NCBI RefSeq assembly: GCF_019457945.1
Contig: NZ_JAHZSU010000001.1
Location: 701,538-765,537, forward strand
Direction: 5' to 3'
Source of the DNA: Ornithinimicrobium laminariae
Lineage (GTDB): Bacteria > Actinomycetota > Actinomycetes > Actinomycetales > Dermatophilaceae
DNA: 64,000 bases
Program-made: the position numbers and the translations under genes
Notes under the pieces: model-generated
Database searches by the model: none
The model's input: the letters and a program-made list of their open reading frames with translations, nothing else
What the model was told of the DNA's origin: nothing
Part shown: piece after piece, positions 32,483-41,096 of the stretch
Layout of the letters: the number at the start of each line of letters is the position of its first letter
Numbering within the stretch: the first letter of the stretch is position 1

Positions 32483-34444
32483 GTGGCTGAAGAGTCGTTG
32501 TCCAATTTGCTGCATGAGGACCGCAACTTCCCACCGAGTGAGGAGTTTGTCGCCCAAGCAAACGGGACGCAAGCGCTGTATGACGCTGCCGCTGCTGACC
32601 GTGAGGGGTTTTGGGCTGACCAGGCCCGCGAGATCATCAGTTGGGACACGGACTTCAGCGAGACGCTTGACTGGAGCGAAAAGCCCTTCGCCAAGTGGTT
32701 TGTGGGCGGCAAGCTCAACGCGTGCGTGAATGCCGTCGACCGTCACGTCGAGGCTGGAAACGGCGACCGCGTGGCCTTCCACTTTGTGGGAGAGCCCGGG
32801 GACCGGCAGGACACCACGTATGCCGAACTCCACGAAAAAGTGCAGCGTGCCGCAAACGCGTTGATCGCGCTGGGCGTGGAAACCGGCGACCGCGTCGCCA
32901 TCTATCTGCCAATGATCCCCGAGGCCGTCGTGGCAATGCTGGCCTGCGCTCGCCTGGGCGCACCGCACTCCGTCGTCTTCGGCGGATTTTCTGCTGACGC
33001 CCTGCGCGCTCGCATTTCGGACGGCGAAGCCAAGGTCGTGATCACCGCCGATGGCGGCTTCCGCAAGGGCAAGGCAGCCACACTGAAGCCCGCCGTCGAT
33101 AAGGCCATCTCCGGGGAAACTACGGTCACCAACGTGTTAGTCGTGCGTCGCACCGAGTCCGATGTCGACATGGTCGAGGGCCGAGACCTCTGGTGGCACG
33201 AGGCACTGGACGCTGCCGAGCCCACGCATACCCCCGAGTTTTTCGACTCCGAGCACCCGTTGTTCATCCTGTACACCTCGGGCACCACGGGCAAGCCCAA
33301 AGGCATCTTGCACACCACCGGCGGCTACCTCACGCAGACGGCCTTCACCAGCAAGTACGTCCACGACATCCACCCGGAGAAAGACGTCTACTGGTGCACG
33401 GCCGACGTTGGCTGGGTGACCGGCCACTCTTACGTCAGCTACGGCCCGATGGCCCTCGGCGCCACGCAGGTCATCTATGAAGGCACTCCCGACTCGCCCC
33501 ACAAGGGCCGCTGGTGGGAGATCGTGCAAGACCTCGGTGTGACCGTCTTCTACACCGCTCCGACAGCCATTCGTGCCTGCATGAAGTGGGGTCGGGACAT
33601 CCCCGATGGGTATGACCTGTCGTCGCTGCGGGTGCTCGGCTCAGTTGGCGAGCCAATCAACCCCGAAGCCTGGGTTTGGTACTCCGAGGTCGTTGGCCAT
33701 GGCAAGGCACCGATTGTTGACACCTGGTGGCAGACCGAAACGGGTGCCGTCATGATCAGCCCGATGCCCGGCGTAACCGCCACCCGCCCCGGATCAGCCC
33801 AGTTGGCCATCCCCGGCATCGAAGTTGACGTCGTCGACGAGTCCGGCGCCTCCGTCCCTGACGGGTCGGGTGGATACCTTGTGGTCAAGGAGCCGTGGCC
33901 GGCGATGCTGCGCGGTATCTGGGGCGACCCTGAGCGCTATGTCGACACCTACTGGTCGCGGTTTGAGGAGTTCTACTTCGCCGGCGACGGCGCCAAGAAG
34001 GACTCCGATGGCAACATCTGGGTGCTCGGCCGCGTCGATGACGTCATGAACGTCTCGGGTCACCGCCTCTCCACCTCAGAGATTGAGTCAGCTTTGGTCT
34101 CGCACTCATCGGTGGCCGAGGCTGCAGTCGTGGGAGCAACCGACCCCATGACCGGCCAGGCAGTATGCGCGTTCGTCATCTTGCGCGGCGAGGCTGTAGC
34201 CGCAGGCGAACAGCAGGGCGAAGAGTTGGTCACCGCTCTTCGCAATCACGTTGCCGATCAGATCGGGCCGATCGCAAAGCCGCGTCAGATCATGGTGGTC
34301 GCTGAGTTACCCAAGACACGCTCCGGCAAGATCATGCGACGACTCCTGCGCGACGTCGCTGAAAAACGCGATGTTGGTGACGTGACAACACTCGCTGATT
34401 CAACCGTGATGGACGCGATTTCCGCAGAAATGAAGGAGAACTAA
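32483..34444 (+). CDS. acs: Acetyl-CoA synthetase
   Basis: 653 aa, converts acetate, ATP and CoA to acetyl-CoA. Adenylate-forming motifs: YTSGTTGKPKGILHTTGGYL (A3), DTWWQTETGAV (A5), YFAGDGAKKDSDGNIWVLGR (A7/A8 hinge) and the C-terminal PKTRSGKIMRRLLRD, whose Lys is the residue that Pat-type acetyltransferases modify to inactivate the enzyme. Length is standard. The GTG start at 32483 has TGAGGAGG (32471-32478) four bases upstream. I saw no Crp-type site upstream. Confidence 0.96.
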   Translation: MAEESLSNLLHEDRNFPPSEEFVAQANGTQALYDAAAADREGFWADQAREIISWDTDFSETLDWSEKPFAKWFVGGKLNACVNAVDRHVEAGNGDRVAFHFVGEPGDRQDTTYAELHEKVQRAANALIALGVETGDRVAIYLPMIPEAVVAMLACARLGAPHSVVFGGFSADALRARISDGEAKVVITADGGFRKGKAATLKPAVDKAISGETTVTNVLVVRRTESDVDMVEGRDLWWHEALDAAEPTHTPEFFDSEHPLFILYTSGTTGKPKGILHTTGGYLTQTAFTSKYVHDIHPEKDVYWCTADVGWVTGHSYVSYGPMALGATQVIYEGTPDSPHKGRWWEIVQDLGVTVFYTAPTAIRACMKWGRDIPDGYDLSSLRVLGSVGEPINPEAWVWYSEVVGHGKAPIVDTWWQTETGAVMISPMPGVTATRPGSAQLAIPGIEVDVVDESGASVPDGSGGYLVVKEPWPAMLRGIWGDPERYVDTYWSRFEEFYFAGDGAKKDSDGNIWVLGRVDDVMNVSGHRLSTSEIESALVSHSSVAEAAVVGATDPMTGQAVCAFVILRGEAVAAGEQQGEELVTALRNHVADQIGPIAKPRQIMVVAELPKTRSGKIMRRLLRDVAEKRDVGDVTTLADSTVMDAISAEMKEN

Positions 34445-34501
34445 CCCTCTGTTGACTTCGGCGGCCAAGATTTTGCCAAAAACTTACTCAATATGGGGCG
34501 A

Positions 34502-34682
34502 AGCACCGCGCTTGAGCAGGCAGAATAGATACATCGACGCGGAGCGGTGCTGCAAAGCATCTGCCCACTGGCTGTCACGGGACCGGTGAAGTGTCGAAGG
34601 GAGGTTACCCGGCACAAACAGGGGGTGTCGGGTAACCTCCCAAAACTTTCTCAGGGCCACGCATCACGATGCGTGGCCCTGA
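34502..34682 (+). other. Structured non-coding region with terminator after acs
   Basis: Three inverted repeats follow acs: AGCACCGC/GCGGTGCT (34502-34509 / 34544-34551), GGGAGGTTACCCG/CGGGTAACCTCCC (34599-34611 / 34629-34641) and TCAGGGCCACGCAT/ATGCGTGGCCCTGA (34651-34664 / 34669-34682, 4-base loop). All arms are perfect. The last hairpin is a strong terminator candidate, although the downstream bases (GTCGTTGTCT) are only moderately T-rich. The earlier ones could belong to a small RNA or to a 3' untranslated structure that hides a GGAGG sequence. I do not match it to a known RNA family. Confidence 0.5.
34651..34682 (+). terminator. Strong terminator hairpin downstream of acs
   Basis: 14-bp perfect stem with CACG loop. 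It separates acs from the Holin-X gene and would stop any transcript coming from the structured region upstream. Confidence 0.6.
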
Positions 34683-34777
34683 GTCGTTGTCTCCGCTCAT
34701 CCCCTTTGTGGCACGCCACACCTCCCCAGTCCGGGTTCGAGTGCGAACGGCGCAGGTGAGGCGTTAGAGTTACGCGC

Positions 34778-35212
34778 ATGGCTCTCTCTTCATCCAAACC
34801 CTCGACCGTTGACAACCAGGGCATTGCCCCGGAGCGCACCATTGGTCAGATGGTCGCTGACGCCACCGCTGACGTCTCCGGTCTGGTGCGCAGCGAGATT
34901 GAGCTCGCTAAGACCGAGATCAAGAACGACGTCATGCACGGCGGCAAGGGTGCCGGGATGTTCATCGGCGCTGGCGTGCTCGCCCTGTATGCGTTCGGTC
35001 TTCTGCTCTTGGCCGCGGCGTGGGGAATCGTGGCCGCTGGTCTGCCCGTGTGGGCTGGTCTGCTCATCGTTGCCGGTGTGCTGTTGCTGATCTGCGCGAT
35101 CCTTGGCCTGGTTGGCAAGAAGCAAATCGACAAGGTGCAGGGCAAGCCGGTCAAGACGATTGACAATGCCCAGCGCACGATCGCCGCGGTGAAGCCCGCC
35201 GCCAAGCAGTAG
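34778..35212 (+). CDS. Phage holin family protein (actinobacterial Holin-X)
   Basis: 144 aa. An amphipathic N-terminal helix (VADATADVSGLVRSEIELAK, TEIKNDVMHGGKGAG) precedes two hydrophobic helices (MFIGAGVLALYAFGLLLLAA and AGLLIVAGVLLLICAILGLV) and a Lys-rich tail. This is the Phage_holin_3_6/Holin-X pattern found on actinobacterial chromosomes next to housekeeping genes; despite the name it is usually not phage-linked. It converges with the Nudix gene, with five bases between stops. Confidence 0.82.
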   Translation: MALSSSKPSTVDNQGIAPERTIGQMVADATADVSGLVRSEIELAKTEIKNDVMHGGKGAGMFIGAGVLALYAFGLLLLAAAWGIVAAGLPVWAGLLIVAGVLLLICAILGLVGKKQIDKVQGKPVKTIDNAQRTIAAVKPAAKQ

Positions 35213-35217
35213 GACTG

Positions 35218-35862
35218 CTACTCCGGCAACGGCCTGACGTCTTTGCGGTTCCACCCTTGAGCGATCTCCGCGAGCTCAAATAGTCGGTCCAAGAGGCCTG
35301 CAGTGAAACCCCAGACCAGCATGCCGTCGGCATCAAAGGCCGCGCCAACATAGCCACTGGGATGACCCACTGAAAACCTCATTGTCGGCTCGAGCAGTTG
35401 GTCCACGCGCACTCGCGTCACCCGCTCAACTTCTTCGGGCTGTCGCGCGGTGACCACGTGCGGGCGGTACCACCAACCGACAATCGGCGTGACGTCATAC
35501 CCGCTGATGGGGATGTGCAAGGCCGGCAACTCCCCCAATATCTGCACTGACTCTGGGTCTAGCCCAATCTCTTCATTCGCTTCGCGAAGCGCCGTTTGAA
35601 TCGCATCCGCGTCTCCGGACTCTGCGCCACCGCCGGGGAAAGACACTTGCCCCGGGTGGTTGCGCATCGTGGAGGCTCGTTGAGTCAGCACCACATCGGT
35701 GCTGCCATCAGGCCCAGAGCCAAACAGGATCAGCACGGCTGACTGACGCCGCCCTCCCCCAGGTGGCGGGACATACGAGCTAAACCAGGATGCCGGAGCG
35801 CTCGAGACCTTGGTCATCACCTCGATGAGCCAGCCCGGAATCCCGCTCGCTGGCGCGCTCAT
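35218..35862 (-). CDS. Nudix hydrolase, CoA pyrophosphatase type
   Basis: 214 aa from ATG 35862, which overlaps the nth TGA (ATGA); the frame is open upstream inside nth and that part is rejected. The Nudix box is [20 protein letters not shown] followed by EEIGL; the REANEEIGL core is intact while the first Glu of the consensus is Ala, as happens in CoA-type members. The preceding [10 protein letters not shown] is the family's CoA-recognition stretch (NuCoA). It probably hydrolyses CoA or its derivatives. Cotranscribed with nth. Confidence 0.85.
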   Translation of the reverse strand: MSAPASGIPGWLIEVMTKVSSAPASWFSSYVPPPGGGRRQSAVLILFGSGPDGSTDVVLTQRASTMRNHPGQVSFPGGGAESGDADAIQTALREANEEIGLDPESVQILGELPALHIPISGYDVTPIVGWWYRPHVVTARQPEEVERVTRVRVDQLLEPTMRFSVGHPSGYVGAAFDADGMLVWGFTAGLLDRLFELAEIAQGWNRKDVRPLPE

Positions 35863-36602
35863 CGGGGCGGCCCGGTTTTGACCAACGCCGCGGCGGCTGT
35901 TGGCTCGGTTTCGCCGATGCCATATGAGGGGCACCAGGCAGCCACCGGGCAGGCACCACAGGCCGGCTTCTTGGCGTGACAGATCCGCCGCCCATGAAAG
36001 ATCAGCACGTGTGAGAGCGCAGTCCACTCTTTGCGCGGAATCAACTCGCCGATGACGGCCTCGACCTTGACCGGATCTTCAAGCGTGGTCCAGCCGAATC
36101 GTCGGACCATCCGGCCAAAGTGGGTGTCGACAGTGATGCCCGGGACGCCGAAAGCGTTGCCGAGCACGACATTGGCCGTCTTGCGGCCCACGCCGGGCAG
36201 GCTCACCAAGTCAACAAGCCGATTGGGGACTTCGCCATTGAACTTTTGCGCTAACTGATCGCTCAGCTTGATGATCGCCTCTGTCTTGGCTCTGAAGAAC
36301 CCCAACGGGCCAACAATGGACTCGACGTCCTCGCGCACGGCCGCAGCAAGTGACACCGGATCGGGATAGCGCGCAAACAGGATCGGCGTGACGGAGTTGA
36401 CCCGAACATCGGTGGTTTGGGCTGACAAAACCGTAGCGACCAGCAACTGAAACGGGTTTTGAAAGTCCAACTCACAGTCGGCGTCTGGGTAGCGTTCGCT
36501 GAGAACCCGATACATTTTGCGGGCCCGCCGAGTAGTCGACAGCTCGCTCTCCGAAGAGATATCAAGGGGCCGCCGCGGCCGGCGCGCAGGAGTTTGAGTC
36601 AC
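35859..36602 (-). CDS. nth: Endonuclease III
   Basis: 247 aa base-excision repair glycosylase/AP lyase for oxidised pyrimidines. The helix-hairpin-helix [13 protein letters not shown] holds the catalytic Lys, [11 protein letters not shown] the catalytic Asp, and the C-terminal cluster [17 protein letters not shown] has the C-x6-C-x2-C-x5-C spacing that binds the [4Fe-4S] centre. An N-terminal basic extension of about 20 residues is usual in actinobacteria. It is divergent from crp, with 210 bp between the starts. Confidence 0.96.
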   Translation of the reverse strand: MTQTPARRPRRPLDISSESELSTTRRARKMYRVLSERYPDADCELDFQNPFQLLVATVLSAQTTDVRVNSVTPILFARYPDPVSLAAAVREDVESIVGPLGFFRAKTEAIIKLSDQLAQKFNGEVPNRLVDLVSLPGVGRKTANVVLGNAFGVPGITVDTHFGRMVRRFGWTTLEDPVKVEAVIGELIPRKEWTALSHVLIFHGRRICHAKKPACGACPVAAWCPSYGIGETEPTAAAALVKTGPPR

Positions 36603-36702
36603 GCCTTCACCCTACGGCTCACCCCCGACACGCCCCCACCGTTGAGACCGCTTTCTTGGATTGCTCCTTGGCGAGCCGCATCCATTCTTTGCTTGCACCT
36701 AC

Positions 36703-36718
36703 TGTGACCTGCGTCTCA
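36703..36718. promoter_or_regulatory. Crp/GlxR-type operator upstream of crp
   Basis: TGTGA-CCTGCG-TCTCA differs in one base from the Crp consensus TGTGA-N6-TCACA. It lies 95 bp upstream of the crp start and 100 bp upstream of nth, so it could mediate autoregulation by the Crp-family protein encoded at 36813. Confidence 0.55.
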
Positions 36719-36730
36719 GCCAACACAAAG

Positions 36731-36765
36731 GGGTCCGACTGACACCCGCCAGAAAAATCGGACCC
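36731..36765. repeat. Inverted repeat in the nth-crp intergenic region
   Basis: GGGTCCGA (36731-36738) and TCGGACCC (36758-36765), 8-bp perfect arms separated by 19 bases. It could form a hairpin in the crp leader or act as a second operator. Confidence 0.35.
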
Positions 36766-36812
36766 TGCGAATAAGCTAAATGCCCTGCCCAGAGGCGCGT
36801 TTTGGTGGCAGG

Positions 36813-37499
36813 ATGAGCGACGTGGACCAACAGATTGTGATGAAAGCGCCCCTCTTCGCTGCCTTGGACGATGAAACCGCCAGTGCGCTGGTGGCGTCGA
36901 TGACTCCGCAGTCGATGCACCGGGGCGACGTGCTTTTCAGCGAGGGGGACCGAGGTGACTCTCTGTATGTGATTATCACTGGCAAGGTAAAACTCGGCAG
37001 GGCTAGCGGGGATGGTCGAGAGAGTCTGATTGCTGTCTTGGGGGCTGGCGAAATGTTTGGCGAGTTGAGCCTGTTCGATCCCGGCCCTCGCCTGACCAGC
37101 GCCACCGTCGTCTCCGAAACCGACGTCATTGCGCTTGGCAACGAAGACTTGCAGAAGTTCCTTGCTGAGCACCCTGCTGTGGCGATGAAGATGTTGGCTG
37201 GTTTGGCTCGCCGCTTGCGCCGCACCAACGAAGGTCTATCTGACTTGGTCTTCACCGATGTCCCCGGCCGCGTCGCGAAGGCACTGCTGGACCTGGGCAC
37301 CCGATTTGGCGAGCCCAGCGCCGAGGGCGTCAAGGTCAACCACGACCTCACTCAAGAGGAGTTGGCCCAGCTGGTTGGGGCTTCGCGAGAAACCGTCAAC
37401 AAGGCGCTGGCAGACTTCGCCAGCCGTGGTTGGCTGGTCCTTGGGGCTAAGGCCGTGACCATCCTCGACATCGACCGCTTGCGCCGCCGCGCCCGCTAG
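36813..37499 (+). CDS. crp: Crp/Fnr family transcriptional regulator
   Basis: 228 aa from ATG 36813; an upstream start at 36780 adds 11 residues of no family character. The N-terminal cyclic-nucleotide-binding domain (about 15-125) includes GDVLFSEGDRGDSLYVI and the phosphate-binding cassette GEMFGELSLFDPGPRLTSAT, in which Gly-Glu-Leu-Ser and Arg-Leu-Thr occupy the cAMP-contact positions. A long dimerisation helix follows, then the winged helix ELAQLVGASRETVNKALADF. This is the GlxR/Crp type that governs carbon metabolism in actinobacteria. A near-consensus site for such a protein lies upstream. Confidence 0.92.
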   Translation: MSDVDQQIVMKAPLFAALDDETASALVASMTPQSMHRGDVLFSEGDRGDSLYVIITGKVKLGRASGDGRESLIAVLGAGEMFGELSLFDPGPRLTSATVVSETDVIALGNEDLQKFLAEHPAVAMKMLAGLARRLRRTNEGLSDLVFTDVPGRVAKALLDLGTRFGEPSAEGVKVNHDLTQEELAQLVGASRETVNKALADFASRGWLVLGAKAVTILDIDRLRRRAR

Positions 37500-37509
37500 T
37501 CGCCGACGC

Positions 37510-38349
37510 TCAGTCGTTGCCCTGCGCTTTGAGGTAGTCCAACTGCGCCATCACGCTGAGACGTGCCGCTGGCCAGACTTTCCGCGGCACGTCCGAATAG
37601 ATCAGGCGCATCACAAAGTCAGTCTTGTCTTCACCAGGTTTGCGGGTCAGCGTGCCATCGGCCTCTCCCGCCAACGCGACCCGCACCTGGTCGAGGCGCT
37701 GTCTGCGGTGCTGCAGATAAAATTCCACCGTCCCGGCAGCGTCCGGCACGGTAGGGCCGTGGCCAGGAGCAATGCTGGTGACTTCACCGTTAGCTGCGAG
37801 CGCCTGAATCCGACCCAAACTCTCCAGGTATGCCCCTAGTTGCCCATCGGGGTAAGACACCACCGTGGTGCCCCGGCCAAGCACAGTGTCGCCCGTCAGC
37901 AGAAGGTTGTCCTGGGGCAGGAGCAGGCTCATAGAGTCTGCGGTGTGGCCCGGAGTGGGCACAACCACCAACTCAAGCCCGGCAGCCCGGATGACTTCAC
38001 CGTGAGCAAGGTTACGATGTGGGCGGCCCGCGGCTTTCACCGGGGCTCCGGTCAGCTCAGCAAAGCGGCCCACAGACTGGGCGTGATCCCAGTGGCCATG
38101 AGTGAGCACGATCAGGCCAACTCGTGCGTCGCGCTCGGCAATCACGCTCAGAACGTCTTGCAGATGCCCCTCCTGCAACGGGCCGGGGTCAACCACAATG
38201 GCTTCATTCGAGCCTGGATCCTGCAATATCCAAGTATTAGTGCCATCGAGGGTCATCGCGGACGGGTTGGGACACAGCTGGCACCACACCCGATCGTTCA
38301 GGACACCGCTCGCCCAAGACGGAACAAAGGCAGCGCTAGCGGAGTCCAT
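37510..38349 (-). CDS. MBL-fold metallo-hydrolase
   Basis: 279 aa beta-lactamase-fold hydrolase. The metal site THGHWDHAQSV (H-x-H-x-D-H) is near residue 85, further ligands come from PTPGHTADSMSLLL and LLTGDTVLG, and a C-terminal winged-helix (BLACT_WH-like; VMAQLDYLKAQGND) is present, resembling human LACTB2-type endoribonucleases. Its start overlaps the Nudix gene by 14 bases. It belongs to the conserved crp-side operon Nudix - MBL. Substrate unknown; an RNA or thioester role is possible. Confidence 0.86.
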   Translation of the reverse strand: MDSASAAFVPSWASGVLNDRVWCQLCPNPSAMTLDGTNTWILQDPGSNEAIVVDPGPLQEGHLQDVLSVIAERDARVGLIVLTHGHWDHAQSVGRFAELTGAPVKAAGRPHRNLAHGEVIRAAGLELVVVPTPGHTADSMSLLLPQDNLLLTGDTVLGRGTTVVSYPDGQLGAYLESLGRIQALAANGEVTSIAPGHGPTVPDAAGTVEFYLQHRRQRLDQVRVALAGEADGTLTRKPGEDKTDFVMRLIYSDVPRKVWPAARLSVMAQLDYLKAQGND

Positions 38350-39028
38350 CGTTATCCCTTACATGCTCGGTAGGTTCGCCATCGGCGTCGACGCAGGTGC
38401 GCATCCACCATTGGCCGTCACGGTGGTGGGGCCAGGATTGGACGGGCGCCATCCGGTAGTCCCGCCCTCGGAAGCTGGCCGAGTCGTGGTGGCGCGACAA
38501 CCGCTCAAGGAGCACTCGAGTCGGTGGCATCAAGACGATGCGTCGCTCGCCAGCGGCCTGCAACAACGTTTGTGGGTGATGCCAACCGCCATCCACAAAC
38601 TCGGTTGACGTCAGCCCGGCCTCTTGGTCCGGGGGCACAAGTCCGGCATAAAAATAGGTATCAAAGCGAATCGGTTGGTATGCGGGGGTGATCCATCGTG
38701 CAACCGGCTGCAAGGCACTGGCCCCGTTAGGCAGGATCACGCCGGTCTCTTCGGCTAACTCTCGTGCCGCCGTCGCCCGCGTGTCGCTATCGACTGGCTC
38801 AGCCCCGCCGCCGGGGAAGGCGAGGACACCCGCAGCGAACGCCATACTGCCGGCTCTGGTGCCAGCGAAAACCTGTAGCCCATCGGAGGTGTCGCGCAAG
38901 AGCAGCACGCTAGCGGACAACCGCGGCGTCGCCACTTCTCCGTCAGGGTCGGCCAACCACCGCCGGGCCCGAGCGACGTGGGCCAGCGGCATCGGGAAGT
39001 CCCGATACGACTGGCCCACCTGTGTCAT
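38336..39028 (-). CDS. Nudix hydrolase
   Basis: 230 aa. The Nudix-type region AFPGGGAEPVDSDTRATAAR followed by ELAEETGV has the RELAEETG core intact; the spacing between Gly and Arg is longer than the minimal consensus, as in the NUDT19-like group. The N-terminal stretch PRLSASVLLLRDTSDGLQVF begins the domain. NUDT19-like enzymes hydrolyse CoA esters; the substrate here is not known. It lies between the MBL hydrolase and the RidA gene on the same strand. Confidence 0.8.
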   Translation of the reverse strand: MTQVGQSYRDFPMPLAHVARARRWLADPDGEVATPRLSASVLLLRDTSDGLQVFAGTRAGSMAFAAGVLAFPGGGAEPVDSDTRATAARELAEETGVILPNGASALQPVARWITPAYQPIRFDTYFYAGLVPPDQEAGLTSTEFVDGGWHHPQTLLQAAGERRIVLMPPTRVLLERLSRHHDSASFRGRDYRMAPVQSWPHHRDGQWWMRTCVDADGEPTEHVRDNDGLR

Positions 39029-39046
39029 TGGCTGCGCTCGAGGCAG

Positions 39047-39520
39047 TCAGTCGCGGACAGCGACCGTGATCTCAACTTCGACCGGAGTGTCAAGCGGCAA
39101 GACGGCCACGCCGACAGCGGAGCGGGCATGCACGCCAGCCTCGCCAAAGGCCTCGCCCAACAGGTTGGATGCACCGTTGATCACGCGAGGTTGACCGGTG
39201 AAGGCCGGATCGCTGGCGACAAAGCCGACGACCTTGACGACACGTTCGACGCGGTCAAGATCACCGATGACCGACTTCACGGCGGCAATGGCGTTGAGCG
39301 CACACAGACCCGCGAGACGGGCTGCCTCGGCCGGGTCAATCAGGCCATCTCCCTCGCCGACCTTGCCGGTGACAGGCAATTTGCCGTCAACAAACGGCAA
39401 CTGGCCGGAGGTAAAGACCAGGTTTCCCTGCTGCAGCGCAGGCACGTATGAAGCAACGGGCGCTGCCAAGTCGGGGACCGAAAGGCCCATCTGCGTCAGG
39501 CGGTCTTCGACGGCGCTCAT
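39047..39520 (-). CDS. RidA family protein
   Basis: 157 aa of the YjgF/YER057c/UK114 family, which form trimers. The N-terminal part ASYVPALQQGNLVFTSGQLP and the C-terminal GEAFGEAGVHARSAVGVAVL are characteristic. Canonical RidA deaminates reactive imines/enamines using an Arg in a C-terminal R-S-A/T-V motif; here HARSAVGVAVLPLDTPVEVE keeps the Arg, so activity is plausible. It is longer than minimal RidA (about 128 aa), like other actinobacterial members. Its ATG overlaps the stop of the DUF4177 gene (ATGA). Confidence 0.88.
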   Translation of the reverse strand: MSAVEDRLTQMGLSVPDLAAPVASYVPALQQGNLVFTSGQLPFVDGKLPVTGKVGEGDGLIDPAEAARLAGLCALNAIAAVKSVIGDLDRVERVVKVVGFVASDPAFTGQPRVINGASNLLGEAFGEAGVHARSAVGVAVLPLDTPVEVEITVAVRD

Positions 39521-39681
39521 ACCAGCGGTCGCTTCAAGTAAGCCACCAGGTTGTCGCCGCCACCGGGGGCAGGCACAACCTGGACAAGCTCCCAGCCGTC
39601 AATACCCCAGTTGTCGAGGATCTGCTTGGTCGCGTGGATCATCAGCGGGACAGTCGCGTATTCCCATTTAGTGGTAGTCAC
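39517..39681 (-). CDS. DUF4177 small protein
   Basis: 54 aa from a GTG at 39681. The sequence KWEYATVPLMIHATKQILDN followed by WGIDGWELVQVVP is the DUF4177 pattern (an N-terminal WEY strand and a central GWELV). It ends PLV-TGA with the stop overlapping the RidA ATG, so it is translated with RidA. A DUF4177 gene in this place before RidA is widespread in actinobacteria. Function unknown. Confidence 0.85.
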   Translation of the reverse strand: MTTTKWEYATVPLMIHATKQILDNWGIDGWELVQVVPAPGGGDNLVAYLKRPLV

Positions 39682-39739
39682 GAATCCGACTCTATCCGCA
39701 GTGTTCGTCGCGTCCAGGTTTTGGCTGAACGTTGGCCGG

Positions 39740-41038
39740 TTATCGGGTTGCAGCCAACGGCTTCAACGCGGGCGCCACCGTGCCGGTCATCATTTGCTGC
39801 ACCAACATTTGGGCAGTCACTGGCCCGTGGCACATGCCCCACATCCCATGACCGCCGTGCGCCCACACGCGAGGGGCATTGGTGGGTCCAACGAGCGGCA
39901 AGCCGTCAACAGTGATTGGACGCGATCCGACCCACTCATCTGTGCGGCTGAGCAGGTCCAGACCGGGCAGAAGCGGCTCGGCGGCCCGCACGATGGCGTC
40001 GATCCGCGCCGGGGCAAACGCCGCATCGGGCTTGCGGAACTCCATCGTGCCGCCGATTCGCACCCGCGGCGCTCCCCCGTCTTGGTCCTGCAGCGGCGAG
40101 CACACCACTCGCTGCTGCGGGAAATAGACCGGAGACCCGATCATCTTAACTGCGTCACCCTCGTGCTGCTCCACGCTGAACGAGTAGCCACGGCCAGCCC
40201 GCAACCGCGTCCGCACCCCGTAGGCCTTGGCTAGCTCAGGCAACCAGGCTCCGGTAGCCAGCACCACGGCATCAGCCGTGATCGGTGCTGTGCCAGCGAT
40301 ATCGACCGCCACGCCTCCGGGGCCATGCCGCAATCGACGAACCTCGGCTCCTGACCGGACCTCCCCACCACGGTCACGAACCTGGGCGGCGAGCGCGGCG
40401 ACATACTGGCCCGGGTTGATGGTTCGTTGGCCCTCGATACGGATCACCGCTTCGACCTGGTTGGACACCGCAGGGGCGACGGCGCGGAACTCCTCAGCGC
40501 TGACCGGCGTGGACTCAACTGGATAGCCGACTGCTCGGACTTGATCGAACTCTTCCAGAAGGGCGTGGCGCGCGGCGGCATCGGTGAACGCAGCATGGAT
40601 CGGCACCTGTCGGCTGCGAACCGCTGCCGGCAGGTTGGCATCCAACAGATCGAAGGCGGCGAGCGCATCGTGGTTGAGCGGCGTCAGAGCCGACATCGTG
40701 CGACGCCACTGGGCCGGGGTGCAGGTGGCCGCAAACTTCGTCAGAAACGTCCACAATTCTGGATCAACCGCAGCCGGTATGTGCAGGGGCGCCGAAGGGT
40801 CCGTCAACGCCTTCCATCCGTGTTTGAGCACAGCAGGCTCCGCTAGAGGTATGGCCATGGCTGGGGTGATCCACCCCGCATTGCCCCAGGATGAGCCTGC
40901 GGCGACGCCGGATCGGTCTAGGACGGTGACGTCCACGCCTTGCTCTTGCAGGAACCACGCGGTCGACAAACCGACCATCCCGGCGCCCACGATCACGACA
41001 TGGCGAATTGGCTCTGCAGGCTGCGTTGGCACTGACAT
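39740..41038 (-). CDS. D-amino acid dehydrogenase-like FAD oxidoreductase
   Basis: 432 aa DAO-fold flavoprotein. The N-terminal FAD fold is VVIVGAGMVGLSTAWFLQEQ with acidic strand end VTVLDR; then GSSWGNAGWITPAMAIPL, as in DadA small-subunit relatives, VVLATGAWLPELA in the middle, and GHGMWGMCHGPVTAQML at the C-terminus that closes over FAD. DadA oxidises D-amino acids to keto acids, feeding electrons to the respiratory chain; the preferred substrate is not known. It is divergent from the penicillin-binding protein gene (58-bp gap). Confidence 0.88.
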   Translation of the reverse strand: MSVPTQPAEPIRHVVIVGAGMVGLSTAWFLQEQGVDVTVLDRSGVAAGSSWGNAGWITPAMAIPLAEPAVLKHGWKALTDPSAPLHIPAAVDPELWTFLTKFAATCTPAQWRRTMSALTPLNHDALAAFDLLDANLPAAVRSRQVPIHAAFTDAAARHALLEEFDQVRAVGYPVESTPVSAEEFRAVAPAVSNQVEAVIRIEGQRTINPGQYVAALAAQVRDRGGEVRSGAEVRRLRHGPGGVAVDIAGTAPITADAVVLATGAWLPELAKAYGVRTRLRAGRGYSFSVEQHEGDAVKMIGSPVYFPQQRVVCSPLQDQDGGAPRVRIGGTMEFRKPDAAFAPARIDAIVRAAEPLLPGLDLLSRTDEWVGSRPITVDGLPLVGPTNAPRVWAHGGHGMWGMCHGPVTAQMLVQQMMTGTVAPALKPLAATR

Positions 41039-41096
41039 GGCGCGACGCTATCAGCGCTTCACTCCATTCTCAGGTTTTCCCCCTAGCCTGGGAGTC

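Noticed and set aside
34778..35212. Holin-X gene as evidence for a prophage
   Set aside because: This family is chromosomal in actinobacteria; no other phage gene is nearby.
40584..41096. N-terminal extension of the penicillin-binding protein
   Set aside because: It lies antisense to the DadA-like gene; the membrane anchor begins at 41097.
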